64,000 nt of DNA from Marvinbryantia formatexigens DSM 14469. GTDB lineage: Bacteria > Bacillota > Clostridia > Lachnospirales > Lachnospiraceae. Below, piece by piece: positions 8,353 through 16,946 of the stretch. The DNA is taken from the NCBI RefSeq assembly GCF_025148285.1, contig NZ_CP102268.1:3875501-3939500 (forward strand). The letters are read 5' to 3'. How positions within the stretch are numbered: position 1 is the first letter of the stretch; each line of letters starts with the position of its first letter. A program made the translations under genes and the position numbers. The notes under the pieces are model-generated. The model ran no database searches, was not told the DNA's origin, and saw only the letters and a list, made by a program, of their open reading frames with translations.

Positions 8353-9380
8353 AGAACAGTGAAAAGAGAAGTATTGCAAAGGAGTGCTTCCGCGCGGGAA
8401 AACAGCGGGAAATCCGGTTTTTTGCCGGGCTGCTGGCAATCTGGGCCATCCTGTCCGTTTTTCTGCTGATGCACGGGGATGAGTCGTACTCCCTGCAGAC
8501 GGTCCTGCGGGTGCTGCTCGGAGAGGACATCAGGGGCGCGGCCTATGCAGTTCGCACCATACGCGTACCGCGGGTGCTGGTGGGTACGCTGGCGGGCTTT
8601 GCCTTTGGAATTGCCGGAAATACCTTTCAGAAAATCATGCGCAATTCGCTTGCCAGCCCGGACGTGATGGGCGTTACGACCGGAGCCAGCGCCGCCGCCA
8701 TCGTCTCGATGATGGTGTGGAACCTGGACGGGCTGCAGACAGAGCTGCTCGCGATGGCGGGAGGTATCTGTGCCGCATCGGTCATTCTGCTTCCCGCCGC
8801 CCGGCGCAGGGATGCGGTAAATAAGATGATTCTCACCGGAATCGGCATCCAGGCGATGCTGCAGGCGGTGATTAATTTTGTGATTCTGAAAACCTCCGAT
8901 TATGATGTCTCCGCCGCGCTGCGCTGGCTCTCCGGCAGTCTCAACGGAGCGCGGATGAAGGATGTACCTCTGCTTGGCGGCATTGTTCTTTTGTGCACGG
9001 CGGTGATTCTGGCGCTCTCCAGGGAGCAGCAGCTTCTGGGGCTGGGCGAGGAGCTGCCTGTGCTTCTGGGAATGCGTGCGAAGCGCTCCCGGATGCTGCT
9101 GATTTACAGTGCTGTCATACTCTGTTCGGGCGCCGCCGCGGTGACAGGACCGCTCTCATCGGTGGCGTTTATGTCCGGTCCGATTGCGGCACGCATCCTG
9201 AAGACAGGCGGAACGGGCGCTCTTCATGCGGGAATGACCGGAGCGGTGATCGTGCTTCTGGGGGAAGCGGCGGGGCAGTTTGCGTTTTCGACAAGATACC
9301 CGGTCGGCGTCATCACCGGAATTATCGGCGCGCCCTATTTGATTTATTTATTGATGCGGATGAACAGAAAAGCGGGATAG
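8349..9380 (+). CDS. FecCD-type iron-chelate permease, subunit 2
   Basis: This 343-residue permease starts with the ATG overlapping the previous stop codon. It shows the family blocks FGIAGNTFQKIMRNSLASPD and GPLSSVAFMSGPIAARIL. In the family the second block is usually G-P-x-x-F-V-G-L-x-x-P-H; here the P-H is replaced by P-I, so the subunits are not equivalent. It is followed by the ATPase gene 13 bases downstream. Confidence 0.9.
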   Translation: MKNSEKRSIAKECFRAGKQREIRFFAGLLAIWAILSVFLLMHGDESYSLQTVLRVLLGEDIRGAAYAVRTIRVPRVLVGTLAGFAFGIAGNTFQKIMRNSLASPDVMGVTTGASAAAIVSMMVWNLDGLQTELLAMAGGICAASVILLPAARRRDAVNKMILTGIGIQAMLQAVINFVILKTSDYDVSAALRWLSGSLNGARMKDVPLLGGIVLLCTAVILALSREQQLLGLGEELPVLLGMRAKRSRMLLIYSAVILCSGAAAVTGPLSSVAFMSGPIAARILKTGGTGALHAGMTGAVIVLLGEAAGQFAFSTRYPVGVITGIIGAPYLIYLLMRMNRKAG

Positions 9381-9393
9381 CAGGAGACGAAAA

Positions 9394-10215
9394 ATGGATA
9401 TGGCAAACAGGAAAACGGCAAAGGACCATGTACTGAAAGCGGAGCAGCTTCAGGTGGGCTACGGCAAGAAAGTCATTGTAAAGGATATGAATATTACCAT
9501 TCCGGACCATAAGATTACCGTGATTATCGGCTCGAACGGCTGCGGGAAAAGCACGCTGCTGAAGGCGTTCGCGCGTCTGATTCCGGTCATGCAGGGAGAG
9601 ATTCTTCTGGACGGGAAAAATTATGGAAGCATACAGCAGAAGCAGCTTGCGCAGATAATCGGTCTGCTTCCGCAGTCTCCGCTGGTGCCGGAGGGTATCC
9701 GGGTCTTCGACCTGGTGGCGCGGGGAAGGTATCCGTACCAGAAGGCGTTCCGGGGGATGACGAAGGAGGACTATGAGGCGGTGGATGAGGCGATGGAAAT
9801 GATGGGCGTCGCGGAGTATGCTGACCGGAATGTGGAGGAGCTGTCCGGCGGGCAGCGTCAGAGAGTGTGGATTGCCATGACGCTGGCGCAGCAGACAGAC
9901 ATCCTGTTTCTGGATGAACCGACCACCTATCTTGATATCACCTATCAGGTGGAGATCCTGGATCTGCTGACGGAGCTGAACCGGACGCGGAAGACGACGA
10001 TTGTCATGGTGCTGCATGATATCAACCTTTCGGCGCGCTATGCGGATTATCTGTTCGCGCTGCGGGACGGCAGACTGATTGCGGAGGGAACGCCGGAGGA
10101 CATTGTTACGGAAAAGCTGATCTGGGAGACCTTTCATTTAAATTGTCTTGTTGAAAAGGACCCGGTGTCCGCGTCACCCTATATTCTTCCGAAGGGAAGG
10201 TATCATGTAAGATAA
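9394..10215 (+). CDS. FepC/FhuC-type ABC ATPase for iron-chelate import
   Basis: This 273-residue ATPase has Walker A GSNGCGKST at about 44-52, a signature LSGGQRQR near 150, Walker B ILFLDEPTTYLD and an H-loop LHDINLSARY. The DEPTTYLDI sequence is typical of FepC, FhuC and BtuD. It completes the binding protein-permease-permease-ATPase operon. The start is ATG 9394. Confidence 0.93.
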   Translation: MDMANRKTAKDHVLKAEQLQVGYGKKVIVKDMNITIPDHKITVIIGSNGCGKSTLLKAFARLIPVMQGEILLDGKNYGSIQQKQLAQIIGLLPQSPLVPEGIRVFDLVARGRYPYQKAFRGMTKEDYEAVDEAMEMMGVAEYADRNVEELSGGQRQRVWIAMTLAQQTDILFLDEPTTYLDITYQVEILDLLTELNRTRKTTIVMVLHDINLSARYADYLFALRDGRLIAEGTPEDIVTEKLIWETFHLNCLVEKDPVSASPYILPKGRYHVR

Positions 10216-10234
10216 GGGGATTTTATCCGCGATG

Positions 10235-10264
10235 TTGACAAATGAAAGACTGCAGTGCTATAAT
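10235..10264 (+). promoter_or_regulatory. Promoter of DtxR-family gene
   Basis: TTGACA at 10235-10240 and TATAAT at 10259-10264 are separated by 18 bases. It is a strong sigma-A promoter; initiation would fall near 10271, at the edge of the palindrome. Confidence 0.8.
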
Positions 10265-10271
10265 GCATACA

Positions 10272-10287
10272 GTTAGCGCCTGCTAAC
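10272..10287. promoter_or_regulatory. GTTAG-N6-CTAAC palindrome at DtxR transcript start
   Basis: GTTAG-CGCCTG-CTAAC starts 8 bases after the -10 box of the DtxR-family gene. This position predicts autorepression and links the repressor to the other operons with the same site. Confidence 0.7.
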
Positions 10288-10304
10288 CAATGGTTGGCAG
10301 GCGC
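10276..10304 (+). other. Strong 5' leader hairpin overlapping the operator
   Basis: GCGCCTGC-T-AACC pairs with GGTT-G-GCAGGCGC around AAT, a 13-pair stem with one G-T pair. It lies at the very 5' end of the DtxR mRNA. Only four T follow after CCA, so it may stabilise the mRNA or act as a weak terminator. Confidence 0.6.
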
Positions 10305-10363
10305 CATTTTGCAACAGAAGAGCGTGAGGATGCGCTTATTTTACAGGAGGGAAGGGGGAAGCT

Positions 10364-10726
10364 ATGAAACGGGCGACGGAGGATTATCTGAAAACGATTT
10401 ACATGCTTTCGAAAAAAGGTGAGGTACACGGTTCGTATATTGCAGAGAAGCTGGGAATCTCGCGGCCGACGGTTTCTGTGTATCTCAGAAATCTGGAAAC
10501 AGAGGGGTATATCCGCATGGATGAAAACCGGGCGGTTTTTCTGACGGAGGCGGGAGAGACGATTGCCAGGGATATTTATGCGCGCCATGCCACACTGCAG
10601 CAGCTTCTGGAGGAGCTGGGCGTGGACAGCAGAACGGCGGCGGAGGACGCCTGCCGTATGGAGCACGCCATCAGTCCGAAAAGCTTTGAGGCAATCAAAA
10701 AACTGATGATACAGAAAGGAAGCTGA
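10364..10726 (+). CDS. DtxR/MntR-family metal-dependent repressor
   Basis: This 120-residue protein has a winged helix at residues 7-63 with recognition helix SRPTVSVYLRNLE, close to SGPTVS in DtxR, and a dimer/metal domain after it. Candidate ligands are D7, H75, C97, E100 and H101; the CRMEH cluster matches the Cys-Glu-His set of iron-sensing DtxR rather than MntR, which has Glu in place of Cys. It lacks the C-terminal SH3-like domain, as many short clostridial members do. It follows an iron-chelate importer and has the shared palindrome over its promoter. I infer that it represses metal uptake when Fe(II) is plentiful; metal specificity is untested. Confidence 0.88.
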   Translation: MKRATEDYLKTIYMLSKKGEVHGSYIAEKLGISRPTVSVYLRNLETEGYIRMDENRAVFLTEAGETIARDIYARHATLQQLLEELGVDSRTAAEDACRMEHAISPKSFEAIKKLMIQKGS

Positions 10727-10732
10727 CAGACC

Positions 10733-11518
10733 ATGAAATTTTACCGGCTTGGGAAAAAAGAAAACCCGGTTATTTTTTTATTACCGGGCACCTGCTGTCA
10801 CTGGAAGGCAAATTTTGGCGGGGTGATTCCGCTGCTTACGGACGTCTTTCAGGTAGTCTGCGTATCCTACGACGGATTTGACGAGACAGAGCAGACAGAA
10901 TTTCCGGATATGCTTACGGAGACGAAAAGGCTGGAGAGCTATATACAGAAAAAATTCGGCGGGCGCATCTGCGCCGCATACGGCTGCTCGCTGGGAGGCT
11001 CCTTTGTGGGGCTTCTCATCCAGCGCAGAAAAATACAGATTGAGCACGGGATTCTCGGAAGCTCTGACCTGGACCAGGCAGGTGCGCTGAAGGCGGGGCT
11101 GGAAGCCGCCCTTATTTCGGGGATTCTTGCCAGAATGTTCCGGAAGGGGACGCTGCCTGGCTTTATGAAAAAAAGACTGGAGAAAAAACCGCCCAAGGAG
11201 CAGGAATACTATCAGAAGATGCTGGAGATGTTTGGCGTCGGAAGCACCCGGATGTCCTTCGTGACAGTGAGAAGCATCCGCCGCCAGTTTTATTCAGACC
11301 TGGTGACGCCGCTGGAGACGGATATTTCTGTGCCGGGAACGACGATACATTGCTTCTATGCCGCGAAGATGGGTGAGGAATATCTTCAGCGGTATCAGAA
11401 GCATTTCCGCCAGCCGGACATCCGCAGACAGGAGCTGCAGCACGAGGAGCTTCTGGTAAGCTACCCGGAAAAATGGGCGGAGGAAGTAAAAAGCTGCTGC
11501 GGGCTGCTTCACCTGTGA
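10733..11518 (+). CDS. Alpha/beta-hydrolase-like protein in DtxR operon
   Basis: The 261-residue protein has an alpha/beta-hydrolase fold pattern: PVIFLLPGTCCHW (oxyanion strand), AAYGCSLGGSFVG (nucleophile elbow G-x-S-x-G, Ser near residue 86) and a C-terminal histidine in LQHEELL. It begins 6 bases after the repressor gene and is probably co-transcribed with it. Hydrolysis of an imported chelate, as Fes-type esterases do for enterobactin, is possible, but I cannot assign a substrate. Confidence 0.7.
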   Translation: MKFYRLGKKENPVIFLLPGTCCHWKANFGGVIPLLTDVFQVVCVSYDGFDETEQTEFPDMLTETKRLESYIQKKFGGRICAAYGCSLGGSFVGLLIQRRKIQIEHGILGSSDLDQAGALKAGLEAALISGILARMFRKGTLPGFMKKRLEKKPPKEQEYYQKMLEMFGVGSTRMSFVTVRSIRRQFYSDLVTPLETDISVPGTTIHCFYAAKMGEEYLQRYQKHFRQPDIRRQELQHEELLVSYPEKWAEEVKSCCGLLHL

Positions 11519-11601
11519 GGAAAGAAAAATATTAGGCGTATCGACGCCAATTTCTGTCTGTTTCTGACGCAGATAAGCACAGCTCCCATGAGAAAGGAAA
11601 G

Positions 11602-11632
11602 AGGCTGCCGCATTTTTGTATGCTGGCAGCCT
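11602..11632. terminator. Hairpin between convergent genes
   Basis: AGGCTGCC-GCAT pairs with ATGC-T-GGCAGCCT, a strong stem between the hydrolase and the convergent demethylase gene. T-runs are poor on both strands, so termination strength is uncertain. Confidence 0.5.
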
Positions 11633-11660
11633 TCCGGAACTTTCTGAGCAGGCAAAGAGA

Positions 11661-12977
11661 TTAGAAGCGACGGGGGATTTTTTCCGTATCGAAGGTCTCA
11701 TTCCGGAAATCACCATTATAATAAGGGAATGGGGCGACCTTTGCACGAATTTCTTTTTGCCGGTGTCCCTTATCTCCCCAGAGAACGACAACTTCCTCAC
11801 CTTCTATGGCAAATTCTGGTTTTATGTAAGCCAGAGAAATCATTCTTCTTTCATAGTAGGCCCAGGTTCTTCCGACAGCCATGCCGATTTTCTGTCCGTT
11901 TTTCAGTACCTGGTCACCGCGTAAAAGCATATGTATCATATCGCCGTCTGTCGGAGTCTCAATCGAATCATAGGGCTCGACATCTTTGCCACGGAAGTTT
12001 GAAGCAAACACATCTGCAACATCGTCTGCATTCCATTCCAGTGTTATAACCTTCCTGGGTTGATTGCTCTTCACTTTCAGAAGCGCTTCTTTTCCAATGA
12101 AATCATGATTGTAGTTAATCAGATATCCCCAGCCGATATCATAAGGATATACGTAATAATCTTCTATGTAATCTGAGTTGCTCCCATAAGGGGTCAGCGG
12201 CATACTGCGCTGTTTCATAAATGCACCGAGCTCCGGATTACACTCTTCATAAGGATAGAGGAAATGCTGCATCTGGTTTGGATATCCTGCTGTAGTATGG
12301 TTGATGATTCCATAGCTTCCGATTCCCTGCGGACGTCCGCCGTAGGATTCTAATACATCGCGGATTTTTGTGTAAACTTTTTCGCCGTATTCTGCCTTGC
12401 CGTGGACTTCGTAGGCGAGACAGCCTGACATGCCGAGGCGGTGTACAGTCATTTCGGTGCCGCAAATCTGTACCTTTTTATTTTTGGCGAATTTAATATC
12501 ATGCAGGTCAGTCTGTGTTGCTTCTTCCAGGATTTCCAGGGATTTCGGACCATCAATCTGGAAAAAGTATTCGTCCTGCACATAGGTTCCCTGAACGTCA
12601 AGACCGCTCGTGGTTACATAATACTCAAGGACGGGAGCGAGCCAGTAGGTTCTGTATACGGTTCCTTCTTCCTTCATAATTACGCCGTCGGCAATCAAAT
12701 GACCGTTTTCATTGCAGATTAGTGCATGTTTGCTCATGCCTTCCTGCATCAGTGAAAAATCGCGGTTTACACATACCCGGTTTAAGAGTGTGGCTGCGTC
12801 GGGTCCTGAAAGAACATATATAGGTGTTACATTCAGAGTAATTCCAAGCCAGGCAGATTCTCTTCCTGCCAGATACTCATCCCTGGCGCTGGTGTAGACA
12901 TAAGGAAGTGTTGCTCCCATCATGGTCATACTGGTCTGTGCGCCTTTAAATACATTGCTGTCCGATGAAAAAATCAT
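11661..12977 (-). CDS. GcvT/LigM-family aminomethyltransferase-like O-demethylase
   Basis: This protein of about 438 residues belongs to the GcvT (T-protein) fold, with N-terminal folate-binding modules (LLNRVCVNRDF, GHLIADGVIM, LGMSGCLAYEVHG) and a C-terminal barrel domain. Length and motifs recall LigM/DesA tetrahydrofolate-dependent demethylases of aromatic methyl ethers rather than glycine-cleavage T protein, and no other gcv genes are nearby. The ATG at 12977 is preferred because GGGAG lies 7 bases upstream; an in-frame TTG at 13001 is less likely. It is divergent from a LysR gene. The methyl donor is unknown. Confidence 0.75.
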   Translation of the reverse strand: MIFSSDSNVFKGAQTSMTMMGATLPYVYTSARDEYLAGRESAWLGITLNVTPIYVLSGPDAATLLNRVCVNRDFSLMQEGMSKHALICNENGHLIADGVIMKEEGTVYRTYWLAPVLEYYVTTSGLDVQGTYVQDEYFFQIDGPKSLEILEEATQTDLHDIKFAKNKKVQICGTEMTVHRLGMSGCLAYEVHGKAEYGEKVYTKIRDVLESYGGRPQGIGSYGIINHTTAGYPNQMQHFLYPYEECNPELGAFMKQRSMPLTPYGSNSDYIEDYYVYPYDIGWGYLINYNHDFIGKEALLKVKSNQPRKVITLEWNADDVADVFASNFRGKDVEPYDSIETPTDGDMIHMLLRGDQVLKNGQKIGMAVGRTWAYYERRMISLAYIKPEFAIEGEEVVVLWGDKGHRQKEIRAKVAPFPYYNGDFRNETFDTEKIPRRF

Positions 12978-13020
12978 TGTCATTCTCCCTTCTGTTTTCA
13001 AACAGTTTTTTGATAGTTTG

Positions 13021-13049
13021 ATTATAAGCAGAAAATAAGACCCTGTGAA
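13021..13049 (-). promoter_or_regulatory. Promoter of demethylase-like gene
   Basis: On the minus strand TTCACA (13049-13044) and TATAAT (13026-13021) are separated by 17 bases. Confidence 0.6.
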
Positions 13050-13091
13050 ATGCCGTTTTTAAAGGATTATTTCAAAAAATGGAATAATTTA

Positions 13092-13120
13092 TTGTAAAGC
13101 AGAAATCGTCGTGCTAAAAT
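13092..13120 (+). promoter_or_regulatory. Promoter of LysR gene
   Basis: TTGTAA at 13092-13097 and TAAAAT at 13115-13120 are separated by 17 bases, followed by GGAGGAGGG and the ATG at 13141. Confidence 0.6.
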
Positions 13121-13140
13121 GAAGCCGGAGGAGGGAACCT

Positions 13141-14076
13141 ATGATTAAGATAGATTATATCCGGGAATTTGTTATTCTGGCGGAAACATTAAGCTTTTCA
13201 AAAACTGCCGAACTGACCTATGTCACCCAGCCGGCTCTGACACGCCATATTGCGGCACTGGAAGAAGAACTGGGCGGAAAACTTTTGTACCGGAATACCA
13301 GGAATGTTTCGCTTACGCCTGCGGGCGAGGCGGCGTATGAACCACTGTGTGCCCTGCTGACAAATTATATGACAATAAAAGAACAGACAATTTCCTTATC
13401 TGCCGGGAAACAGGGGGTTTTGCGAATCAGCAGTCCGTACTACTGGACAGAGGATTTTATGGAGCCTGGGGTTGAGCTGTTTATGGAAGACCATCCGGAT
13501 GCCGAGGTACAGATTTTTTCCTGTCAGCCGCCGGAAGGAATGCAGGATATTATGTCCGGAAAATCGGATATTCTGCTGTATATGAAAATTCTGGATGTGG
13601 ATGATCATATCCGGTATGCTTCGTTTGCAAAGGAACGGTTTGCTGTAGTCTGTCTGAAGGATTCCCATCTTGCAAAGTATGATTCGCTGTTTCTTGAGCA
13701 GATACATGGAGAGCAGATTATTTCTTTTGATTTTGAAAACAGTGTTTTCAGTGGATATAACCGTCATCTTTTAGCTCTTATGGCGAAGAGGTGTATTTAT
13801 CCGAAGGATTTTTTGATTGCACAGCAGGTGGATACGGTTGGCATCAGTCTCAGAAAGCATGGCGGTATCAGTATTCTTCCTTATGGGCTTCGCCATATGG
13901 ACAGGTCGTATTTAAAATTCCTGCCGTTGATGGATGAGGATTGCCTGATTGATATGTGTCTGTATTACCGGACAGATAATGATAACCCTTTAATTTCACA
14001 ATTTGTCCGGGCTGCAGTGACAGCGAACAGACCGCATCCGGTAATTCAGGAAAGCTTCCTGCAGGTCCGGCAGTAA
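13141..14076 (+). CDS. LysR-family transcriptional regulator
   Basis: This 311-residue protein starts with a LysR winged helix (FVILAETLSFSKTAELTYVTQPALTRHIAALEEELG, about residues 9-43) and continues into a periplasmic-binding-like effector domain. It is divergently transcribed from the GcvT/LigM-like gene across a 163-bp intergenic region with opposing promoters, which makes that gene its likely target. The inducer is unknown. Confidence 0.9.
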   Translation: MIKIDYIREFVILAETLSFSKTAELTYVTQPALTRHIAALEEELGGKLLYRNTRNVSLTPAGEAAYEPLCALLTNYMTIKEQTISLSAGKQGVLRISSPYYWTEDFMEPGVELFMEDHPDAEVQIFSCQPPEGMQDIMSGKSDILLYMKILDVDDHIRYASFAKERFAVVCLKDSHLAKYDSLFLEQIHGEQIISFDFENSVFSGYNRHLLALMAKRCIYPKDFLIAQQVDTVGISLRKHGGISILPYGLRHMDRSYLKFLPLMDEDCLIDMCLYYRTDNDNPLISQFVRAAVTANRPHPVIQESFLQVRQ

Positions 14077-14105
14077 TTTAAATGATAAAGGATGGTGTAT
14101 AAAAC

Positions 14106-14846
14106 ATGATTTTTGAAAAGCAATATCTCCCGCAGTTCCGGGAGGCTGACAGGGACGGTTATGTGGGGCTGCGCGGGTACATGAATTATTTCCAGGATAT
14201 GGCGACGCATTATATGCATAATCTGGGAAAGGGAAACGACACGATACCGGAGAAGTACGGTATTGTGTGGATGTATACGAAATACCGGATGCAGGTATTC
14301 AAAAAGGCTGATTTTACTGGCGAGATAAAGCTGGAGACCTGGGTGCCCCAGTGGAAGTTGTCCTCTATTATCCATCAGAATCTGCGCATTTCCAGAGACG
14401 GGGAGGAATATGCCAGAGGAACATTGGAGTGCTGTCTTTATCATCTGGAGAAAAAGAGGCTGGTGCGCCTCAAAGAAATTGAATTTCCGGCGAATATAGC
14501 GGAAAACAGAGACCTTGCGATGCCGGAATTCCGGAAGCTGCCGACGGAGATGGCAGGGATGGAGTACGCATATACCCATAAGATACGATATACGGATTTG
14601 GATAAGACCGGACACATGACGAATCTGAAATATGTCGATTTGTTTTTAAACGCGTCAGACAGCGGCTTTTATGAGAATTTTCAGATTGAAGAGCTGGAGC
14701 TTCATTTTCTGAGACAATGCTATGAGAAAGAAGTCCTTCATGTTTATAAAAAGAGGGACGGCAGAAGGCTTTCGCTTCTGGCGGTGAACGACGATAAGGT
14801 TCCCTGTGCGGCGGCAGAACTCCTGGGACGGAAAGAGGGCGCTTAA
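14106..14846 (+). CDS. Acyl-ACP thioesterase (FatA/FatB-like)
   Basis: The 246-residue protein is a double-hotdog acyl-ACP thioesterase: the first module spans about 1-130 (FREADRDGYVGLRGYMNYFQD) and the second starts near 155 (HKIRYTDLDKTGHMTNLKYVDLF). The DxxGHMxNxKYVD pattern is the family active-site region. It should release fatty acids from acyl carrier protein in the cytoplasm. It follows the LysR gene by 30 bases. A deleted second copy lies at 15960-16087, beyond the RhuM gene. Confidence 0.85.
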   Translation: MIFEKQYLPQFREADRDGYVGLRGYMNYFQDMATHYMHNLGKGNDTIPEKYGIVWMYTKYRMQVFKKADFTGEIKLETWVPQWKLSSIIHQNLRISRDGEEYARGTLECCLYHLEKKRLVRLKEIEFPANIAENRDLAMPEFRKLPTEMAGMEYAYTHKIRYTDLDKTGHMTNLKYVDLFLNASDSGFYENFQIEELELHFLRQCYEKEVLHVYKKRDGRRLSLLAVNDDKVPCAAAELLGRKEGA

Positions 14847-14930
14847 AAAACGTAGCGTATAAAAGCTGGACGAACAAATAAAGTGATTTGCTGATATTAG
14901 GAAAATCGGAAGATTATGGGGAGGAATAAA

Positions 14931-15944
14931 GTGAACAGCCAGAATAATATAAATCAAAAATCACACATGATTATTTATACTACAGAAGATGGTCTGACTA
15001 AGATTGAAACAACCTTTGATGAAGATACGGTCTGGTTATCTATTGATCAAATGGCTGAATTGCTTCAGAGAGATAAATCGACGATTTCCAGACATATAAA
15101 AAATATTTATTCAGAGGGAGAACTTGTTCGGGAGGGAACTGTTGCATTTTTTACAACAGTTCAAATAGAAGGTGACAGACAGGTTACAAGAGAGATTTGT
15201 TATTATAATTTGGATGTCATTATTTCCGTTGGCTATCGTGTAAAATCCAAACGTGGTACACAGTTTAGAATCTGGGCAACAAATATTTTAAAGGAATATA
15301 TGAAAAAAGGATTTGCTATGGATGATGAACGTCTGAAAAACTTAGGTGGCGGTGGCTATTTTAGGGAATTACTTGAAAGAATCAGAGATATTCGTGCTTC
15401 AGAAAAAGTATTTTACAGACAGGTTCTGGAAATCTATGCAACCAGCATTGACTATGATCCAAAAGCTGAAATCTCCATTCAATTTTTCAAAAAAGTCCAA
15501 AATAAAATTCATTATGCGATTCATGGACAAACTGCAGCTGAGGTTATTTATACAAGAGCAGATGCGGAGAAGGATTTCATGGGACTTACTACATTTGCAG
15601 GAAAACAGCCGACGTTGAAAGAAGCAGTTGTGGCCAAAAACTATCTGGATGAAAAAGAACTTCGTGCGATGGGCCAGCTTGTATCTGGATATTTGGATTT
15701 TGCGGAACGTCAGGCAGAGCGTGAACAGGCAATGACCATGAAAGATTGGGCAGACCATTTGGACCGTATTCTCACTGTAAGCGGAGAACAGTTATTGCAT
15801 GGAAAGGGAAGTATTTCGCATAAGCAGGCTGTAGATAAAGCGACGGATGAGTATAAAAAATACAAAGCTAAAACGCTTAGCGAAGTAGAAACAGATTATT
15901 TGAATGCTATTAAAATGTTGGAACAGAAAACCGAAAAGAAGTAA
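14931..15944 (+). CDS. RhuM-family protein
   Basis: This 337-residue protein matches the virulence RhuM family: an N-terminal DNA-binding-like region (VWLSIDQMAELLQRDKSTISRHIKNIY), the block YYNLDVIISVGYRVKSKRGTQFRIWAT and a C-terminal helical part. RhuM genes occur on genomic islands and next to restriction or defence genes; biochemical function is unsettled. The GTG at 14931 is chosen because GGGGAGG lies 6 bases upstream; an ATG at 14916 is in frame. The gene is A+T-rich compared with flanking DNA and sits between two copies of thioesterase sequence, which suggests acquisition or rearrangement. Confidence 0.85.
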   Translation: MNSQNNINQKSHMIIYTTEDGLTKIETTFDEDTVWLSIDQMAELLQRDKSTISRHIKNIYSEGELVREGTVAFFTTVQIEGDRQVTREICYYNLDVIISVGYRVKSKRGTQFRIWATNILKEYMKKGFAMDDERLKNLGGGGYFRELLERIRDIRASEKVFYRQVLEIYATSIDYDPKAEISIQFFKKVQNKIHYAIHGQTAAEVIYTRADAEKDFMGLTTFAGKQPTLKEAVVAKNYLDEKELRAMGQLVSGYLDFAERQAEREQAMTMKDWADHLDRILTVSGEQLLHGKGSISHKQAVDKATDEYKKYKAKTLSEVETDYLNAIKMLEQKTEKK

Positions 15945-15959
15945 GAAAAAGTCATCTGA

Positions 15960-16087
15960 AAAAGCAATATCTCCCGCAGTTCCGGGAGGCTGACAGGGAC
16001 GGCAGAAGGCTTTCGCTTCTGGCGGTGAACGATGATAAGGTTCCCTGTGCGGCGGCAGAACTTCTGGGACGGGAAGAGGGCGCTTAA
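15960..16087 (+). pseudogene. Internally deleted duplicate of acyl-ACP thioesterase gene
   Basis: Bases 15960-16002 are identical to 14116-14158, the 5' end of the thioesterase gene. From GGGACGG at 15996 onward the sequence matches the gene's 3' end from 14755, with three substitutions. The missing 603 bases lie exactly between the two GGGACGG copies of the intact gene, and the joint keeps frame: the remnant reads 41 codons to a TAA. It has no start codon or ribosome site. It is a deletion product of a once complete copy. Confidence 0.9.
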
Positions 16088-16096
16088 ATACAGTGC

Positions 16097-16125
16097 TTGA
16101 CAAGGAATAAGTTCCATGATAGAAT
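16097..16125 (+). promoter_or_regulatory. Promoter of second TetR gene
   Basis: TTGACA at 16097-16102 and TAGAAT at 16120-16125 are separated by 17 bases. Confidence 0.75.
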
Positions 16126-16128
16126 AAT

Positions 16129-16147
16129 AACCGACAACTTGTCGGTT
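16129..16147. promoter_or_regulatory. TetR-type operator
   Basis: AACCGACAA-C-TTGTCGGTT is a perfect palindrome with 9-base arms placed over the transcription start. It is probably bound by the TetR protein encoded 28 bases downstream. Confidence 0.7.
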
Positions 16148-16174
16148 GCGAGGTGTATTGGGAGCGTGTAACAG

Positions 16175-16810
16175 ATGCGTATAGTAAAAGAAGCAGAAGA
16201 GCGCAAAAACGAAATACTGGATGTTGCAGGGAGATTATTTGGCGAAAAAGGTTATGATGCCACAAGTACCAATGATATTCTGAAGGAAATTGGTATTGCA
16301 AGAGGTACGCTTTACTATCATTTTAAGTCCAAAGAAGAAATCCTGGATGCTTTGATTGACCGCATGACAGAGCAAATACTTGAAAAAGCCAAATCCATCG
16401 TGGAGCAAAAGGATATACCTGTGTTACAGCGTTTTACTATGATGATGCTTGCACTTAATATAAGTGACGGCAGTTTTGAACATGAAATTCTGGAACAGGT
16501 GCATAAACCGCAAAATGCTCTTATGCACCAGAAAATACAGAAAAAACTATTGTCTGAAGTCACACCGCTTATTGCATCATTAATTACGGACGGTATCACG
16601 CAGGGGATATGTCAGACAGATTATCCGGAGGAAGCTGCAGAAATGACGTTTCTATATTCCTACATAGCATTTGATGACCTCATGGAATACAATGAGGAAG
16701 AAAAGAAAAAGAAGATAGCAGCATTTATTTATAACATAGAACGTCTTTTAAACATGGAGCAGGGGAGTATGGAGAACATCCTTCGACCGTTGTTTGGAGA
16801 AAATTCATAG
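16175..16810 (+). CDS. TetR-family regulator
   Basis: The 211-residue protein has a canonical TetR N-terminus (EILDVAGRLFGEKGYDATSTNDILKEIGIARGTLYYHFKSKEEIL) in residues 12-58; the C-terminal domain is unassigned. Its promoter carries a perfect 9-base-arm palindrome, so autoregulation is likely. The next gene on the strand is a CPBP-type membrane protease, a plausible but unproven target. Confidence 0.88.
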   Translation: MRIVKEAEERKNEILDVAGRLFGEKGYDATSTNDILKEIGIARGTLYYHFKSKEEILDALIDRMTEQILEKAKSIVEQKDIPVLQRFTMMMLALNISDGSFEHEILEQVHKPQNALMHQKIQKKLLSEVTPLIASLITDGITQGICQTDYPEEAAEMTFLYSYIAFDDLMEYNEEEKKKKIAAFIYNIERLLNMEQGSMENILRPLFGENS

Positions 16811-16840
16811 CGATATATGGAAAGTATGATAAAAAAGAAA

Positions 16841-16877
16841 GATAAGGGAATAAGGACATCTGATTCCTTTATTTTTT
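16841..16877 (+). terminator. Terminator after second TetR gene
   Basis: ATAAGGGAAT pairs with ATTCCTTTAT with one G-T pair and is followed by a T-run. Confidence 0.55.
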
Positions 16878-16946
16878 AACATATAACCGACAGGCGGACG
16901 GTCTATAAAGATGCGTTTCCCATAAAAATAATGATAGAAGGGGGTC

